Source: Hongsoonwoonella zoysiae
GTDB lineage: Bacteria > Pseudomonadota > Alphaproteobacteria > Rhizobiales > Stappiaceae
DNA: 64,000 nucleotides
Assembly: GCF_013266695.1 (NCBI RefSeq)
Contig: NZ_JABRXF010000001.1
Location: forward strand, 933,236 to 997,235
Reading direction: 5' to 3'
Both the position numbers and the translations under genes were made by a program. Below, piece after piece: positions 8,282 to 17,023 of the stretch. Below the pieces are notes generated by a model. It was not told the DNA's origin and did no database searches. It saw nothing but the letters and a program-made list of their open reading frames with translations. The number at the start of each line of letters is the position of its first letter. Position 1 is the stretch's first letter.

Positions 8282-9301
8282 TTACAGGAGGCCCTGCTCC
8301 GTCAGGTACTTGGTCAGCACGTCATAGACCTTCTGCGCGTTGTCGGAGCGCGACGCGACCTTTTCCCATTGCGCCTTGGCGATCGCGCGGAACTTGGCGC
8401 GCTCCTCGGCCGACCAGTTGTGGATGGTGATGTCACCGCCCTTGCGCGCCTCGGCCACCGCCACGAGGTCCTTCATGGCGAGCTGCGAGGTCATGTCGCG
8501 GGCGAAATCGCGGACGGAAACCTCGAGGATGGCCTTGAGATCGTCAGGCAGCGCATCCCATTTGTCCTTGTTCATCGAAACCTCGACGAGCGGCATGGAG
8601 TGGAAGCCCGGATAGACCGGATGCTTGGCCACGTCGTGCATGCCCTGCGCCTGGTTGGTGGAGAAGACGGTGTAGTCCGCAGCATCGATGACGTTCTTGT
8701 CAAGCGAAGTGAAAACCTCCGAGCCCGGCAGGTTGACCGGCGCGGCACCGGCGGCCGCGAAAACCTCCTGCACCAGACCTTCCGGCGCGCGCATCTTCAG
8801 GCCCTTGAGGTCGGCAACGCCATTGAGCGGCTTCTTGGAGATGAAGGCCTCAAGACCTGGCGTCGTCGCGCCGATAAAATGTAGGCCGCGCGGCTCCAGC
8901 AGCTCGTTCATCAGCTCCTTGCCGCCGCCATATTCGACGAAGCGGAGCATTTCGGAGGGATCTGACCAGGCGCCGACCGGATTGGCGATCAGGCCGAAGG
9001 CCGGATCCTTGCCGGCGAAATAACTGGTGTCGGTGATGTGACCGTCCAGGATGCCGGCCGAAACGGCGTCCTGGGTCTCGTTGTGCTCGACGACGGAGCC
9101 GACCGGAAGCATCTCGATTTCCAGGCGGCCGCCGGACATGGCCTTGACGCGCTCGGCCCAGTCCTTCTTGAGTTCGAAGTTCGGGTTGCCGGCGGGGTCG
9201 CTCGACTGGAACTTGAAGCTGAATTCCTGAGCGATCGCCCCGGATGTGATGGACAGCGCCGCCGCGCCGACGAGCGCGATCCTGGCGAGGGATTTCAACA
9301 T
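8282..9301 (-). CDS. dctP: TRAP transporter periplasmic substrate-binding protein DctP
   Basis: A 339-residue exported protein. A signal peptide (MLKSLARIALVGAAALSI then a cut near GAIAQ) is followed by a DctP fold: EFSFKFQSSDPAGNPN at the mature N-terminus and the MRAPEGLVQEVFAAAGAAPV segment, which contains the arginine that usually grips the substrate carboxylate. I chose the ATG at 9301 because AAAGGAGG sits 7 bp before it; two in-frame ATGs upstream overlap that site. First gene of the dctP-dctQ-dctM-dehydratase operon, divergent from the LacI regulator, and probably controlled through the palindrome at 9521-9538. Confidence 0.92.
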   Translation of the reverse strand: MLKSLARIALVGAAALSITSGAIAQEFSFKFQSSDPAGNPNFELKKDWAERVKAMSGGRLEIEMLPVGSVVEHNETQDAVSAGILDGHITDTSYFAGKDPAFGLIANPVGAWSDPSEMLRFVEYGGGKELMNELLEPRGLHFIGATTPGLEAFISKKPLNGVADLKGLKMRAPEGLVQEVFAAAGAAPVNLPGSEVFTSLDKNVIDAADYTVFSTNQAQGMHDVAKHPVYPGFHSMPLVEVSMNKDKWDALPDDLKAILEVSVRDFARDMTSQLAMKDLVAVAEARKGGDITIHNWSAEERAKFRAIAKAQWEKVASRSDNAQKVYDVLTKYLTEQGLL

Positions 9302-9520
9302 GGGCATTCCTCCTTTATTCATAAGTCACCGCGGTGCGGGCCTTGAAACCTTTAGTGGCGGCAGAGCGAACGTGGTCCGGCCGGAAACTGGACTGCCAGC
9401 CGCAAAAATCCGTTCCCTTCAAATACCGCCGTGTTCAAGGTATTGTCAGGATTGGATTTTTTTACCCAGCGTCAGGTTCGTGTTCCCCCGGATCGGACTG
9501 GCGTCCTGCAACTCAAACAA

Positions 9521-9538
9521 AATGATAGCGCTATCATT
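9521..9538. promoter_or_regulatory. LacI-family operator palindrome
   Basis: AATGATAGCGCTATCATT is an exact 18-bp palindrome with a central CG, the form of a LacI/GalR-family operator. It lies 47 bp before the lacI-type ATG and 219 bp from the divergent dctP start, so it fits autoregulation and control of the TRAP operon. Confidence 0.82.
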
Positions 9539-9585
9539 GTCAATCGCTTTTGAGGTAAAATGATCGGGCAGGATGGGTGGCTTCC

Positions 9586-10629
9586 ATGAAGAAACGGCGC
9601 AAAAGCGGACGCGTAACCCTGTCGGATGTCGCCAGGGAGGCGGGGGTTAGCCCGATCACGGTTTCGCGCGCGCTGCGCAGTCCGGGCATGGTCTCAAAGG
9701 AAGTCGTCAAACGCATCGAGCAGGTGGTCGGCGACCTGGGCTACGTTCCCGATCCGGCGGCGAGGGCGCTGGCTTCCCAGCGCACGGACGTGATCGGCGT
9801 CATCATTCCCTCCGTCACGAACAACGTGTTTTCCGACGTCATGCGCGGCATCTACGCCCGCGTGGAGGAAACGAACTACCGCATCCAGCTCGGCAATTCG
9901 CGCTACTCGCAAAAGGAAGAGGAAAAGCTTCTCCAGACATTCGTCAGCCAGCGTCCGGCCGGCCTTATGGTTTCGGGCATCGACCAGTCCGACGAGGCGA
10001 GGCAGATTCTAGAGGACGTAGCCTGCCCGGTCGTTCAGATCATGGAAACAGGCCCCGATCCGGTCGACATGATGGTCGGCTTTTCGCACCGGGATGCGGC
10101 AAGGGCTGCGGCGGAGCACCTGATCGCGAAGGGCTATGAGCGGATCGGCTTCATCGGCGCGCGGATGGACCCGCGGACGGCACGCCGCCTTGAGGGGTAT
10201 CGTGAAGCATTGCGCGCTGCGGGTCGGTATGACGAGGGGCTGGAGCGTACCACCGCACAGCGGTCGACCGTCACCCTCGGCAGCGGGATGCTTCTGGAGC
10301 TCAAGGCCGGTCGACCCGATCTGGATGCCGTGCTTTGCAACAACGACGACCTGGCGCTGGGCGCGCTTTTCGCATGCCAGCGCCAGGGAATTTCCGTGCC
10401 GGACGAGTTCGGCATCTGCGGCTTCAACGATCTGGAGATGATGGCTGCGTCATGCCCTTCGATCACGAGTGTGCGGACATATCGCGAGGAAATGGGCGTG
10501 CGCGGCACGGACATGCTGATCCAGGCGATAGAAGGGGGACGGTCGGCGGAGGCCAATGTCGATTTGGGCTTCGATGTGATCGCGCGGGAAAGCACGGCGA
10601 GGCGCGAGCAGGGCGGCGAAAAAGGTTGA
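9586..10629 (+). CDS. LacI family transcriptional regulator
   Basis: A 347-residue repressor. The N-terminal helix-turn-helix and hinge are clear (VTLSDVAREAGVSPITVSRALR, then YVPDPAARALAS in the hinge helix region), followed by a periplasmic-binding-protein-like ligand domain (IGVIIPSVTNNVFSDVMRGI; DAVLCNNDDLALGALFACQ). The overall pattern is close to GntR-type gluconate repressors of the LacI family. I use the ATG at 9586 rather than the GTG at 9577. It is divergent from the TRAP operon, with an 18-bp palindrome between them. The inducer is probably the TRAP substrate or a product of the dehydratase. Confidence 0.92.
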   Translation: MKKRRKSGRVTLSDVAREAGVSPITVSRALRSPGMVSKEVVKRIEQVVGDLGYVPDPAARALASQRTDVIGVIIPSVTNNVFSDVMRGIYARVEETNYRIQLGNSRYSQKEEEKLLQTFVSQRPAGLMVSGIDQSDEARQILEDVACPVVQIMETGPDPVDMMVGFSHRDAARAAAEHLIAKGYERIGFIGARMDPRTARRLEGYREALRAAGRYDEGLERTTAQRSTVTLGSGMLLELKAGRPDLDAVLCNNDDLALGALFACQRQGISVPDEFGICGFNDLEMMAASCPSITSVRTYREEMGVRGTDMLIQAIEGGRSAEANVDLGFDVIARESTARREQGGEKG

Positions 10630-10904
10630 GGTGCGTGAGGAATGAGCTTGCAAAAATTACGCAGTATAATCCATAGAACGGTCAATAATGTTGACCTGAT
10701 TTTATGTAATATAATGCCGATATACAATTTGCGGTATATGTAAATGAGGCTTTAAGATTACTGTCAGACTGAAACAATAGGTTACGTTGCATTCTATTTT
10801 GAAGAAATGCCTCGTTTTTAAGGCCGTTTCGTATTAGAGTTTCGCCGTTGTCCACACACAGGTCAGGTCTTCAATGGATCTCCAAAAAAGGGGGAGGCCA
10901 AACC

Positions 10905-12344
10905 ATGACTATTGCTACCAAGGCGCTGAATGGCGGCCGGAAATCGGTATCCGACGAAGCATTGGAAGGGTTGAGGGGCGCGCTCAGGGGAAGTGCTCTC
11001 CTGCCCGATGAGCCGGGCTACGACGAGGCGCGCACGATCTGGAACGCGATGGTCGACCGCAAGCCCTCGCTCGTGGTGCGTGCGCTCGGCGCGAGCGACA
11101 TCCGGCAAGCAGTAAATTTCGCCCGCGACAATGAACTTTTGATGAGCGTGCGCTCCGGCGGACACCAGATCGCCGGGCATGCGGTTGTCGATGGGGCGAT
11201 GATGCTCGATCTCTCGCTCATGAAATCTGTTCACGTCGATCCGAAGTCGAGAACCGTCCGAGCCGAGCCGGGGGCGACGCTCGGCGATCTCGACCGCGAA
11301 ACGCAGGCGCATGCTCTGGCCGTTCCCGTCGGCATAAATTCCACGACGGGCATTGCCGGATTGACGCTCGGCGGCGGCTTCGGCTGGCTCTCGCGAAAAT
11401 ACGGCATGACGATCGACAACCTGAAATCCGCCGACATCGTTCTCGCCAACGGCGACATGGTGCGTGCAAGCAATAGCGAACATCCCGACCTCTTCTGGGC
11501 GATCCGGGGCGGCGGCGGCAACTTCGGCGTTGTCTCTTCCTTCGAATTCGATGCGAAGCCGGTCGGACCCGAGGTCCTGTCCGGGTTGATCGTGCATCCG
11601 TTCGAGGATGCGCCGGCATTGCTGCGCGAATACCGCAGGATCGCGCGGGCGGCTCCCGACGAACTGACGATCTGGACGGTCAGCCGCAAGGCGCCGCCCC
11701 TGCCGTTCCTGCCCGAGGAATGGCACGGGAAAGAGATTTTCGTCTTCGCTGCCTGCTATTGCGGCGACATGAAGGAAGGCGAAAAGGCGCTCAGTGAGCT
11801 GCGCTCGCTCGGCAATCCGATCGCCGATGTCATAGGCCCGCATCCCTTCGTAGGCTGGCAGACGGCGTTCGACCCGCTGCTGACGCCGGGCTCGCGCAAC
11901 TACTGGAAGAGCCACGACTTCGTAGATATCCCCGATGGCTTCATCGACATCCTGACGAAGGCGATCCACGCCCTTCCCGATCCTGGATGCGAGATCTTCG
12001 TTGCTCATCTCGGAGGCGCCATGGCGCGCGTCGCGGAAGATGCCACCGCCTTCCCGCAGCGCAAGTCGCACTACACCATGAACGTGCACACGCGCTGGGA
12101 AGACCCGGCGAAGGACCAGGCCTGCATTCGCTGGGCGCGGGACTTCTTCAAGGCGGCGGAGCCTTATTCCGTCGGTAGCGTCTACGTGAATTTCATGCCG
12201 GACGACGAAGCCGACCGCGTGGGCGGCGCCTATGGCGGCAACATGATCCGTCTTGCCGACATCAAGGCGAAATACGACCCGAAGAACCTTTTCCGGGTGA
12301 ACCACAACATTGCGCCACACGCCATGTCGCATGCGGCGGAGTAG
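10905..12344 (+). CDS. FAD-linked oxidase, berberine-bridge-enzyme-like
   Basis: A 479-residue flavoprotein with a PCMH-type FAD-binding domain (about 60-230) and a C-terminal BBE domain ending in YDPKNLFRVNHNIAP. RSGGHQIAGHA carries the histidine that usually binds FAD covalently. The second cysteine tether of bicovalent enzymes is absent: the equivalent stretch reads VGINSTTGIAGLTLGGG, with no Cys. A single His-FAD bond is therefore expected. There is no signal peptide, so it is probably cytosolic; the substrate (sugar or aromatic alcohol) is unknown. GGGGGAGG lies before the ATG at 10905. A 275-bp AT-rich gap separates it from lacI. Confidence 0.87.
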   Translation: MTIATKALNGGRKSVSDEALEGLRGALRGSALLPDEPGYDEARTIWNAMVDRKPSLVVRALGASDIRQAVNFARDNELLMSVRSGGHQIAGHAVVDGAMMLDLSLMKSVHVDPKSRTVRAEPGATLGDLDRETQAHALAVPVGINSTTGIAGLTLGGGFGWLSRKYGMTIDNLKSADIVLANGDMVRASNSEHPDLFWAIRGGGGNFGVVSSFEFDAKPVGPEVLSGLIVHPFEDAPALLREYRRIARAAPDELTIWTVSRKAPPLPFLPEEWHGKEIFVFAACYCGDMKEGEKALSELRSLGNPIADVIGPHPFVGWQTAFDPLLTPGSRNYWKSHDFVDIPDGFIDILTKAIHALPDPGCEIFVAHLGGAMARVAEDATAFPQRKSHYTMNVHTRWEDPAKDQACIRWARDFFKAAEPYSVGSVYVNFMPDDEADRVGGAYGGNMIRLADIKAKYDPKNLFRVNHNIAPHAMSHAAE

Positions 12345-12370
12345 GCGTTTGTCGCATTGCGCGCAGAATA

Positions 12371-12399
12371 GGCCGGCGGCAAGACCGCCGGCCCTTTTT
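12371..12399 (+). terminator. Intrinsic terminator of the FAD oxidase gene
   Basis: A 9-bp GC stem (GGCCGGCGG / CCGCCGGCC) with a CAAGA loop is followed by C and five T residues on the plus strand, 26 bp after the oxidase stop and just before the end of the convergent DUF188 gene. Confidence 0.85.
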
Positions 12400-12401
12400 G
12401 T

Positions 12402-12863
12402 CTACCGGGAAGAAGAAATGCGCCTCGCCGCGCGCACGGTGGTCTCCATCGCGTTCAGGAATTTCGATCTGTCGGCCTTCGAGAAGGAGGGCCCGCCCTC
12501 GCGGATCACGCCGGCTTCGCGCAGTTCCGTATTCAGGTTGCGCATGGCCAGCGCCATGCCGATACGGTCTTCGCTAAATGCCTTGCCCGTTGGCCCGATC
12601 ACCAGCGCGCCTGCCTTCACGCAGCGCGCGGCGAGCAGCACGTCCGCCGTCACGACAACATCGCCCGGCATTGCTTCGTCCGCAATCCAGTCGTCGGCCT
12701 TGTCCGGACCTTCCGGCACGATAACCCGCTCGACCTCGCGCCCGTCGGGCAGGCGCATCCAGGCGTTGGAGACGAAGAAAACCGCAAGCCCGTGCCGGTC
12801 GGCCACGCGCACCGTCTCCTCCTTCACAGGGCAGGCGTCGGCATCGACGAACACTCGCGTCAT
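12402..12863 (-). CDS. YaiI/YqxD (DUF188) family protein
   Basis: A 153-residue protein starting MTRVFVDADACPVKEE, the signature of the conserved bacterial YaiI/YqxD family (DUF188), which has a PIN-like fold. Further family motifs are DDWIADEAMPGDVVVTADVLLA and LNTELREAGVIREGGPSF. The conserved aspartates suggest metal binding and possible nuclease activity, but no function is established. I chose the inner ATG at 12863, since the family begins at this point; the longer frame adds five codons. It converges on the FAD oxidase gene, with the terminator between them. Confidence 0.88.
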   Translation of the reverse strand: MTRVFVDADACPVKEETVRVADRHGLAVFFVSNAWMRLPDGREVERVIVPEGPDKADDWIADEAMPGDVVVTADVLLAARCVKAGALVIGPTGKAFSEDRIGMALAMRNLNTELREAGVIREGGPSFSKADRSKFLNAMETTVRAARRISSSR

Positions 12864-13199
12864 TTTGTTCTTCTCCAATCGAATTTGCCTCTTGCAAAAG
12901 CTTTGGCATCGAATAATCCATCCGCAGCCCTCTGAAAATGAATTGCAATGCAGGCTCGTGCCTGGCCCCGCGGAACAATCTTTCGAACGAAACCATGCTC
13001 CAGCAGCCCGGTTGAGCCGTTGATCGCGGAGTTTGCACGAAAATGAGGCGCTAAAAAATTTGAATTGGCAACAAAACGACTGAGGTTCGCCGCATTTTTC
13101 TCAAATCCGCAGCTTATACCGCAACTTGAGAATGAGCGTCTGGACCGTGAGGCGCTGACATGTGCCTGGCGTGAATAAACCGACAACAGGGAAGCCGTA
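12864..13199. other. Divergent intergenic region before opgG
   Basis: 336 bp between the divergent DUF188 and opgG genes. The frame at 12860-13186 (minus) shows no family features. The AT-rich part near 13030-13090 may carry promoters. No terminator or RNA gene seen. Confidence 0.4.
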
Positions 13200-14777
13200 A
13201 TGGATCGCCGTGCCTTTTTGGCGAATTGTTCTGCGATTATCGGACTGATTTCCGCAGGGAACGTGATTCGTGTTCCCGCAGTCCAGGCAATCGAAAATTC
13301 CTCCGTGGACGGCTTCGAATTTTCCTGGGAATGGCTGGTCGAACGTGCCCGTGAGCGCGCGAACGAGGCCTACGATCCGCCGTCCTCCGAAATTCCGGAG
13401 GCTATCGCGAACCTCTCCTATGACCAGCATCGTGCAATCCGCTTCCGCCCGCAAAACGCCCTTTGGGGCGATGGGGATGCGAATTTCGAATTGCACGCTT
13501 TCCATCCGGGCTGGCTTTTCAAGACGCCTGTGCGGATTTTCGAAGTGGACGGCGGCAACGCCCGGCGACTGATGTTTTCGGCGGCCGACTTCGAGTATCG
13601 CCATCCGCTGGACGAAAAGGCGTTCGACGGGCTGAGGCTGCCCGGCGTCGCCGGTTTCCGGCTTCACTATCCGTTGAACACCACGGACTATCGCGACGAA
13701 CTTATCGCCTTTCTCGGCGCCAGTTATTTCCGGGCGCTTGGCCGCGGCAACGTCTACGGGCTTTCCGCGCGCGGCCTTGCGGTCGATACGGCAGCCGGAA
13801 CCGATGAGGAGTTCCCGAAGTTCACGCGGTTCTTCATCGAGAAGCCGGAAACCGGCGCACGAGAGATCAGGATTTACGCCGAGCTGGACAGCCCCAGCGT
13901 CGCGGGCGCCTATTCCTTCGTCGTCTCGCCGGGCGCGGAAACGACCGTCGACGTCGATGCGCGTCTTTTCCTGCGGGATGATGTCTCGCGCCTCGGTATT
14001 GCGCCGCTCACGTCAATGTATCTTTTCGGCGAGAACGACGATACGGGCTTTGACGATTATCGCCCGGAGGTGCACGACAGCGACGGACTGGCGATCCTGC
14101 GCGATGATGGCAAGCGGATCTGGCGTCCGCTCTCCAACCCCCGCAAGCTGAGCCTTTCGTTCTTCGGCGAAAGGAACGTCCGCGGTTTCGGGCTGTTGCA
14201 GCGGGACCGGGCCTTCGACAGCTATCTCGACACCGAAGCGCGCTATGAAAGGCGCCCCTCCCTCTGGATAGAGCCAATCGGCGATTGGGGTGCGGGTGCG
14301 GTCATGCTAGCGGAAATCCCGTCCGGACGGGAGGTCAACGACAATATCGCCGCGTTCTGGATTCCGCAGGCGCGCGCCGAAGCCGGCGCCGAGTTCACCT
14401 TTCGCTACCGGATGACGTGGGCGGGCGATGTGGAAGGCGACGCGGCCAAGGCGCGTGTCGTCCGGACGCGGACCGGCCATGGCGGAACAGCGGCGTCGGA
14501 AATCGACCCGGATCATCGCAAGTTCGTCGTGGAGTTCGCGGGCGGCGGCATCGAAAAGCTCGGGGTCGACAGCCCGCTGACAGCAAAGACGGAAGTAAGC
14601 GGCGCCGAAATCCGCCATCAGGATTTGCAAAAACTCGAGCAAACGGGGAACTGGCGGTTGATCGTGGACGTTGAACGGGAGGATACGGACACACCCGTAG
14701 AACTCAGGAGCTGGCTATTGCTTGAGAACAGGCTCGTTTCGGAGATCTGGTCCTATCAGTGGAACGGAGAGGTATGA
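13200..14777 (+). CDS. opgG: Periplasmic glucan biosynthesis protein OpgG/OpgD family
   Basis: A 525-residue exported protein with a Tat-like signal (MDRRAFLANCSAIIGLISA). It matches the OpgG/OpgD (MdoG/MdoD) family throughout: FRPQNALWGD, FHPGWLFKTPV, SYFRALGRGNVYGLSARGLAV, LTSMYLFGEND, RDRAFDSYLDTEARYE and the C-terminal beta domain. It is needed for the backbone structure of osmoregulated periplasmic glucans. The Tat-type signal resembles OpgD, but the operon position next to opgH argues for the OpgG role. Its stop overlaps the next gene (ATGA), indicating translational coupling. Confidence 0.9.
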   Translation: MDRRAFLANCSAIIGLISAGNVIRVPAVQAIENSSVDGFEFSWEWLVERARERANEAYDPPSSEIPEAIANLSYDQHRAIRFRPQNALWGDGDANFELHAFHPGWLFKTPVRIFEVDGGNARRLMFSAADFEYRHPLDEKAFDGLRLPGVAGFRLHYPLNTTDYRDELIAFLGASYFRALGRGNVYGLSARGLAVDTAAGTDEEFPKFTRFFIEKPETGAREIRIYAELDSPSVAGAYSFVVSPGAETTVDVDARLFLRDDVSRLGIAPLTSMYLFGENDDTGFDDYRPEVHDSDGLAILRDDGKRIWRPLSNPRKLSLSFFGERNVRGFGLLQRDRAFDSYLDTEARYERRPSLWIEPIGDWGAGAVMLAEIPSGREVNDNIAAFWIPQARAEAGAEFTFRYRMTWAGDVEGDAAKARVVRTRTGHGGTAASEIDPDHRKFVVEFAGGGIEKLGVDSPLTAKTEVSGAEIRHQDLQKLEQTGNWRLIVDVEREDTDTPVELRSWLLLENRLVSEIWSYQWNGEV

Positions 14778-15115
14778 CAGTGCTTGCAAAACAGGCATTG
14801 CCGGCGAAGGCAGGACTTTCGGAGGCGGAAGCGCTAAGCGTCGTTCGCTCCGATATCGCCCGTCCCGACCTGACGGATGAGGAAATCGGCGCCGCCGTTC
14901 ACCGGGCGCTTCTCGACGCGGGATCTGCCTGTTCCATCGGCGAACTTGTCGATGACGGAACGGATCCGGCGGTTCGCGCGCGGGTTTATTCGGTCTTGTG
15001 TCTGCCGCGGCCCCACGCGCCGCTTGTCATGCCGGTGCGGAGCTTTTGCCGGCCTCGCCGCGTCGGCGTAGTTTCGCGGATATTGATGACGATCCGCAGG
15101 ATCGTCACCGGCTGA
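14774..15115 (+). CDS. Small protein between opgG and opgH (opgI-like position)
   Basis: A 113-residue product starting MTVLAKQALPAKAG, with GAGAGGT before its ATG and an ATGA overlap with opgG. The first half is acidic and helical (LTDEEIGAAVHRALLDAGSACSIGELV). The C-terminus is basic (RSFCRPRRVGVVSRILMTIRRIV) and could be amphipathic. I recognise no domain. Its place matches opgI in the opgGIH(C) operon described for Rhodobacter sphaeroides; I cannot confirm sequence similarity. opgH starts 8 bp after its stop. It could be an accessory subunit of the glucan synthase. Confidence 0.72.
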   Translation: MTVLAKQALPAKAGLSEAEALSVVRSDIARPDLTDEEIGAAVHRALLDAGSACSIGELVDDGTDPAVRARVYSVLCLPRPHAPLVMPVRSFCRPRRVGVVSRILMTIRRIVTG

Positions 15116-15123
15116 GGAAACCC

Positions 15124-16905
15124 ATGCACTTCGCCCCGCCGTCGCGTTTCATGTCCTGGACGGGCCGCCTGCGTATCGCGAGCAGGCGTATCGGCGCGAT
15201 CGTGCTTGCCGCGGGCCTCACCTTCGGTGCGGCCGCCATGTTCGGCACGGTCGTCGTCGCGGACGGGTTCGACTGGCTGGACGTCGTGCGCGTGGCGCTC
15301 GTCGCGGTCACCGGCTTCTGGCTCGCCTGGGGTGGCTGCACGGCCTTGCTCGGCCTCCTATACGAGGCGGATACGGTCCGGCGGATCGAAGGACGGCCAA
15401 AGGGGCGCACGGCCATCCTTTTTCCTGTCTATAACGAGGATGCCGAAGCGGTGTTTCGCCGGCTTGAGGCCATGTATCGCTCGCTCGACAGGCTCGGCGT
15501 TCTGGATCTTTTTGACTTCCACGTCCTTTCCGATTCCACGAAACGGGAAAACGCAGAAGCCGAAAGAGAGTTCTACCGCCGTTTCGTTGTCCGTCTTGGC
15601 GCGGGCGGACGGCTTTATTATCGCCACCGTTCGCCGAATACAGGCCGCAAGGCGGGCAATCTTGCCGAGTTCGTCCGCCATTCCGGTGGCGCTTACGACT
15701 ATATGCTGGTGCTTGACGCCGACAGCCTGATGAGGGGCGAAACGATCTTGGAAATGGTGCGCCGGATGGAGGGCGAGCCGAAGCTGGGCTTGCTTCAGAC
15801 CGTGCCGCAGATCCTCGGCCGCCGCACGCTGTTCGGGCGGACGTTGCAGTTCTCCGCAAGCTTCTATTCGCCGGTTTTCTCGCGCGGGGTCGCGGCGCTT
15901 CAGGGCGGTGAAGGCCCGTTCTGGGGCCACAATGCGCTTGTTCGCACCCGCGCCTTCGCCGCGTCCTGCGGAATGCCCGCGCTTGAAGGCCGGCCACCGT
16001 TCGGCGGGGATATCCTGAGTCACGACACCATCGAAGCGGCGATGCTGGCGCGCGAAGGCTGGCTTGTGCGTCTCGACCCCGACCTTGAAGGCTCATACGA
16101 GGAAGCGCCTTCGAACGCCATCGAATACGCCAGGCGCGACCGCCGGTGGTGCCAGGGCAACCTGCAGCACGCGCGCGTGCTGGGGGCGGCCCGCTTCAGG
16201 ATGTGGAGCCGGATTTCCATCCTTCAGGGGATCTTCGCCTATCTGTGCTCGCCGCTATGGCTCCTGTTCCTGCTGGCAAGCGTCGTTGCCCCTATGTTCG
16301 CCCCGCCCCCGGTTTATTTCGACGGCAGGTCGCCCTTTCCGGTATTCCCCCATCCAAAAACGGAAATGGCGCTCGCGCTCTTGTTTGGCGTTGTCGCGCT
16401 GCTGATCCTGCCGAAGGTGCTGCTCGTCATTCGCGCGTTCCTCTCCGGCACCGGCAGGGCGTATGGAAGTCCGCTGCAGGTTGTCGCGAGTGCCGTGTCA
16501 GAGCTTGTCCTGACCTCGCTGCTTGCGCCCATCCTGATGATGTTTCAGAGCCGGTCGGTCATGCAGGTGCTGCTCGGCGCGGATTCCGGCTGGCCGAGCA
16601 CTGACCGCGACGACGGATCCCTATCGGTCAGGGAGAGTTTTCTCGGCACATGGTGGATGAGCGTTTTCGGCGGAGCGATGCTCTATTTCGCCTACACTCA
16701 GGTCCCGGAACTGGTCTACTGGCTTCTGCCGATCGTGCTGCCGCTTCTGCTTGCGCCCCTTCTCGTGTGGGCAACCGCGTCGACCGCAATCGGCGATGCG
16801 GCGCGCCGCATCCGCCTTCTCCAGGTGCCGCAGGAGCGTGAGCCGGAGCCGATCGTGCGTTTCATGGCGGACAAGACGAAGAGTCCGCGACAAGAAGCTG
16901 CCTGA
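15124..16905 (+). CDS. opgH: Glucan glucosyltransferase OpgH (MdoH)
   Basis: A 593-residue inner-membrane GT2 glycosyltransferase. Two N-terminal membrane segments (about 20-80) precede the catalytic domain with TAILFPVYNEDAEAVF, FHVLSDST, YMLVLDADS (the DxD-type motif), DILSHDTIEAAML and DRRWCQGNLQ (the R-x-x-RW acceptor motif type). At least four further membrane helices follow. It polymerises glucose from UDP-glucose into the linear backbone of osmoregulated periplasmic glucans. I start at MHFAPPSRFM with GAGGAAA upstream; the longer frame overlaps the opgI-like gene by more than 100 bp. It lies in one operon with opgG. Confidence 0.9.
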   Translation: MHFAPPSRFMSWTGRLRIASRRIGAIVLAAGLTFGAAAMFGTVVVADGFDWLDVVRVALVAVTGFWLAWGGCTALLGLLYEADTVRRIEGRPKGRTAILFPVYNEDAEAVFRRLEAMYRSLDRLGVLDLFDFHVLSDSTKRENAEAEREFYRRFVVRLGAGGRLYYRHRSPNTGRKAGNLAEFVRHSGGAYDYMLVLDADSLMRGETILEMVRRMEGEPKLGLLQTVPQILGRRTLFGRTLQFSASFYSPVFSRGVAALQGGEGPFWGHNALVRTRAFAASCGMPALEGRPPFGGDILSHDTIEAAMLAREGWLVRLDPDLEGSYEEAPSNAIEYARRDRRWCQGNLQHARVLGAARFRMWSRISILQGIFAYLCSPLWLLFLLASVVAPMFAPPPVYFDGRSPFPVFPHPKTEMALALLFGVVALLILPKVLLVIRAFLSGTGRAYGSPLQVVASAVSELVLTSLLAPILMMFQSRSVMQVLLGADSGWPSTDRDDGSLSVRESFLGTWWMSVFGGAMLYFAYTQVPELVYWLLPIVLPLLLAPLLVWATASTAIGDAARRIRLLQVPQEREPEPIVRFMADKTKSPRQEAA

Positions 16906-17023
16906 TATCCTCGCAGGCAATGCGACAATTTTTGTCGCCCCGGTCGCGTACGTCCGGTGATAGCCTTTCCTGATCCGAACGGATTTTCGCCTCGGCCTAC
17001 GCAAGTTGGGATTGCCCGGGTTC

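Noticed and set aside
10863-12332. Long minus-strand frame opposite the FAD oxidase
   Set aside because: Shadow of a well-recognised gene with full FAD motifs on the other strand.
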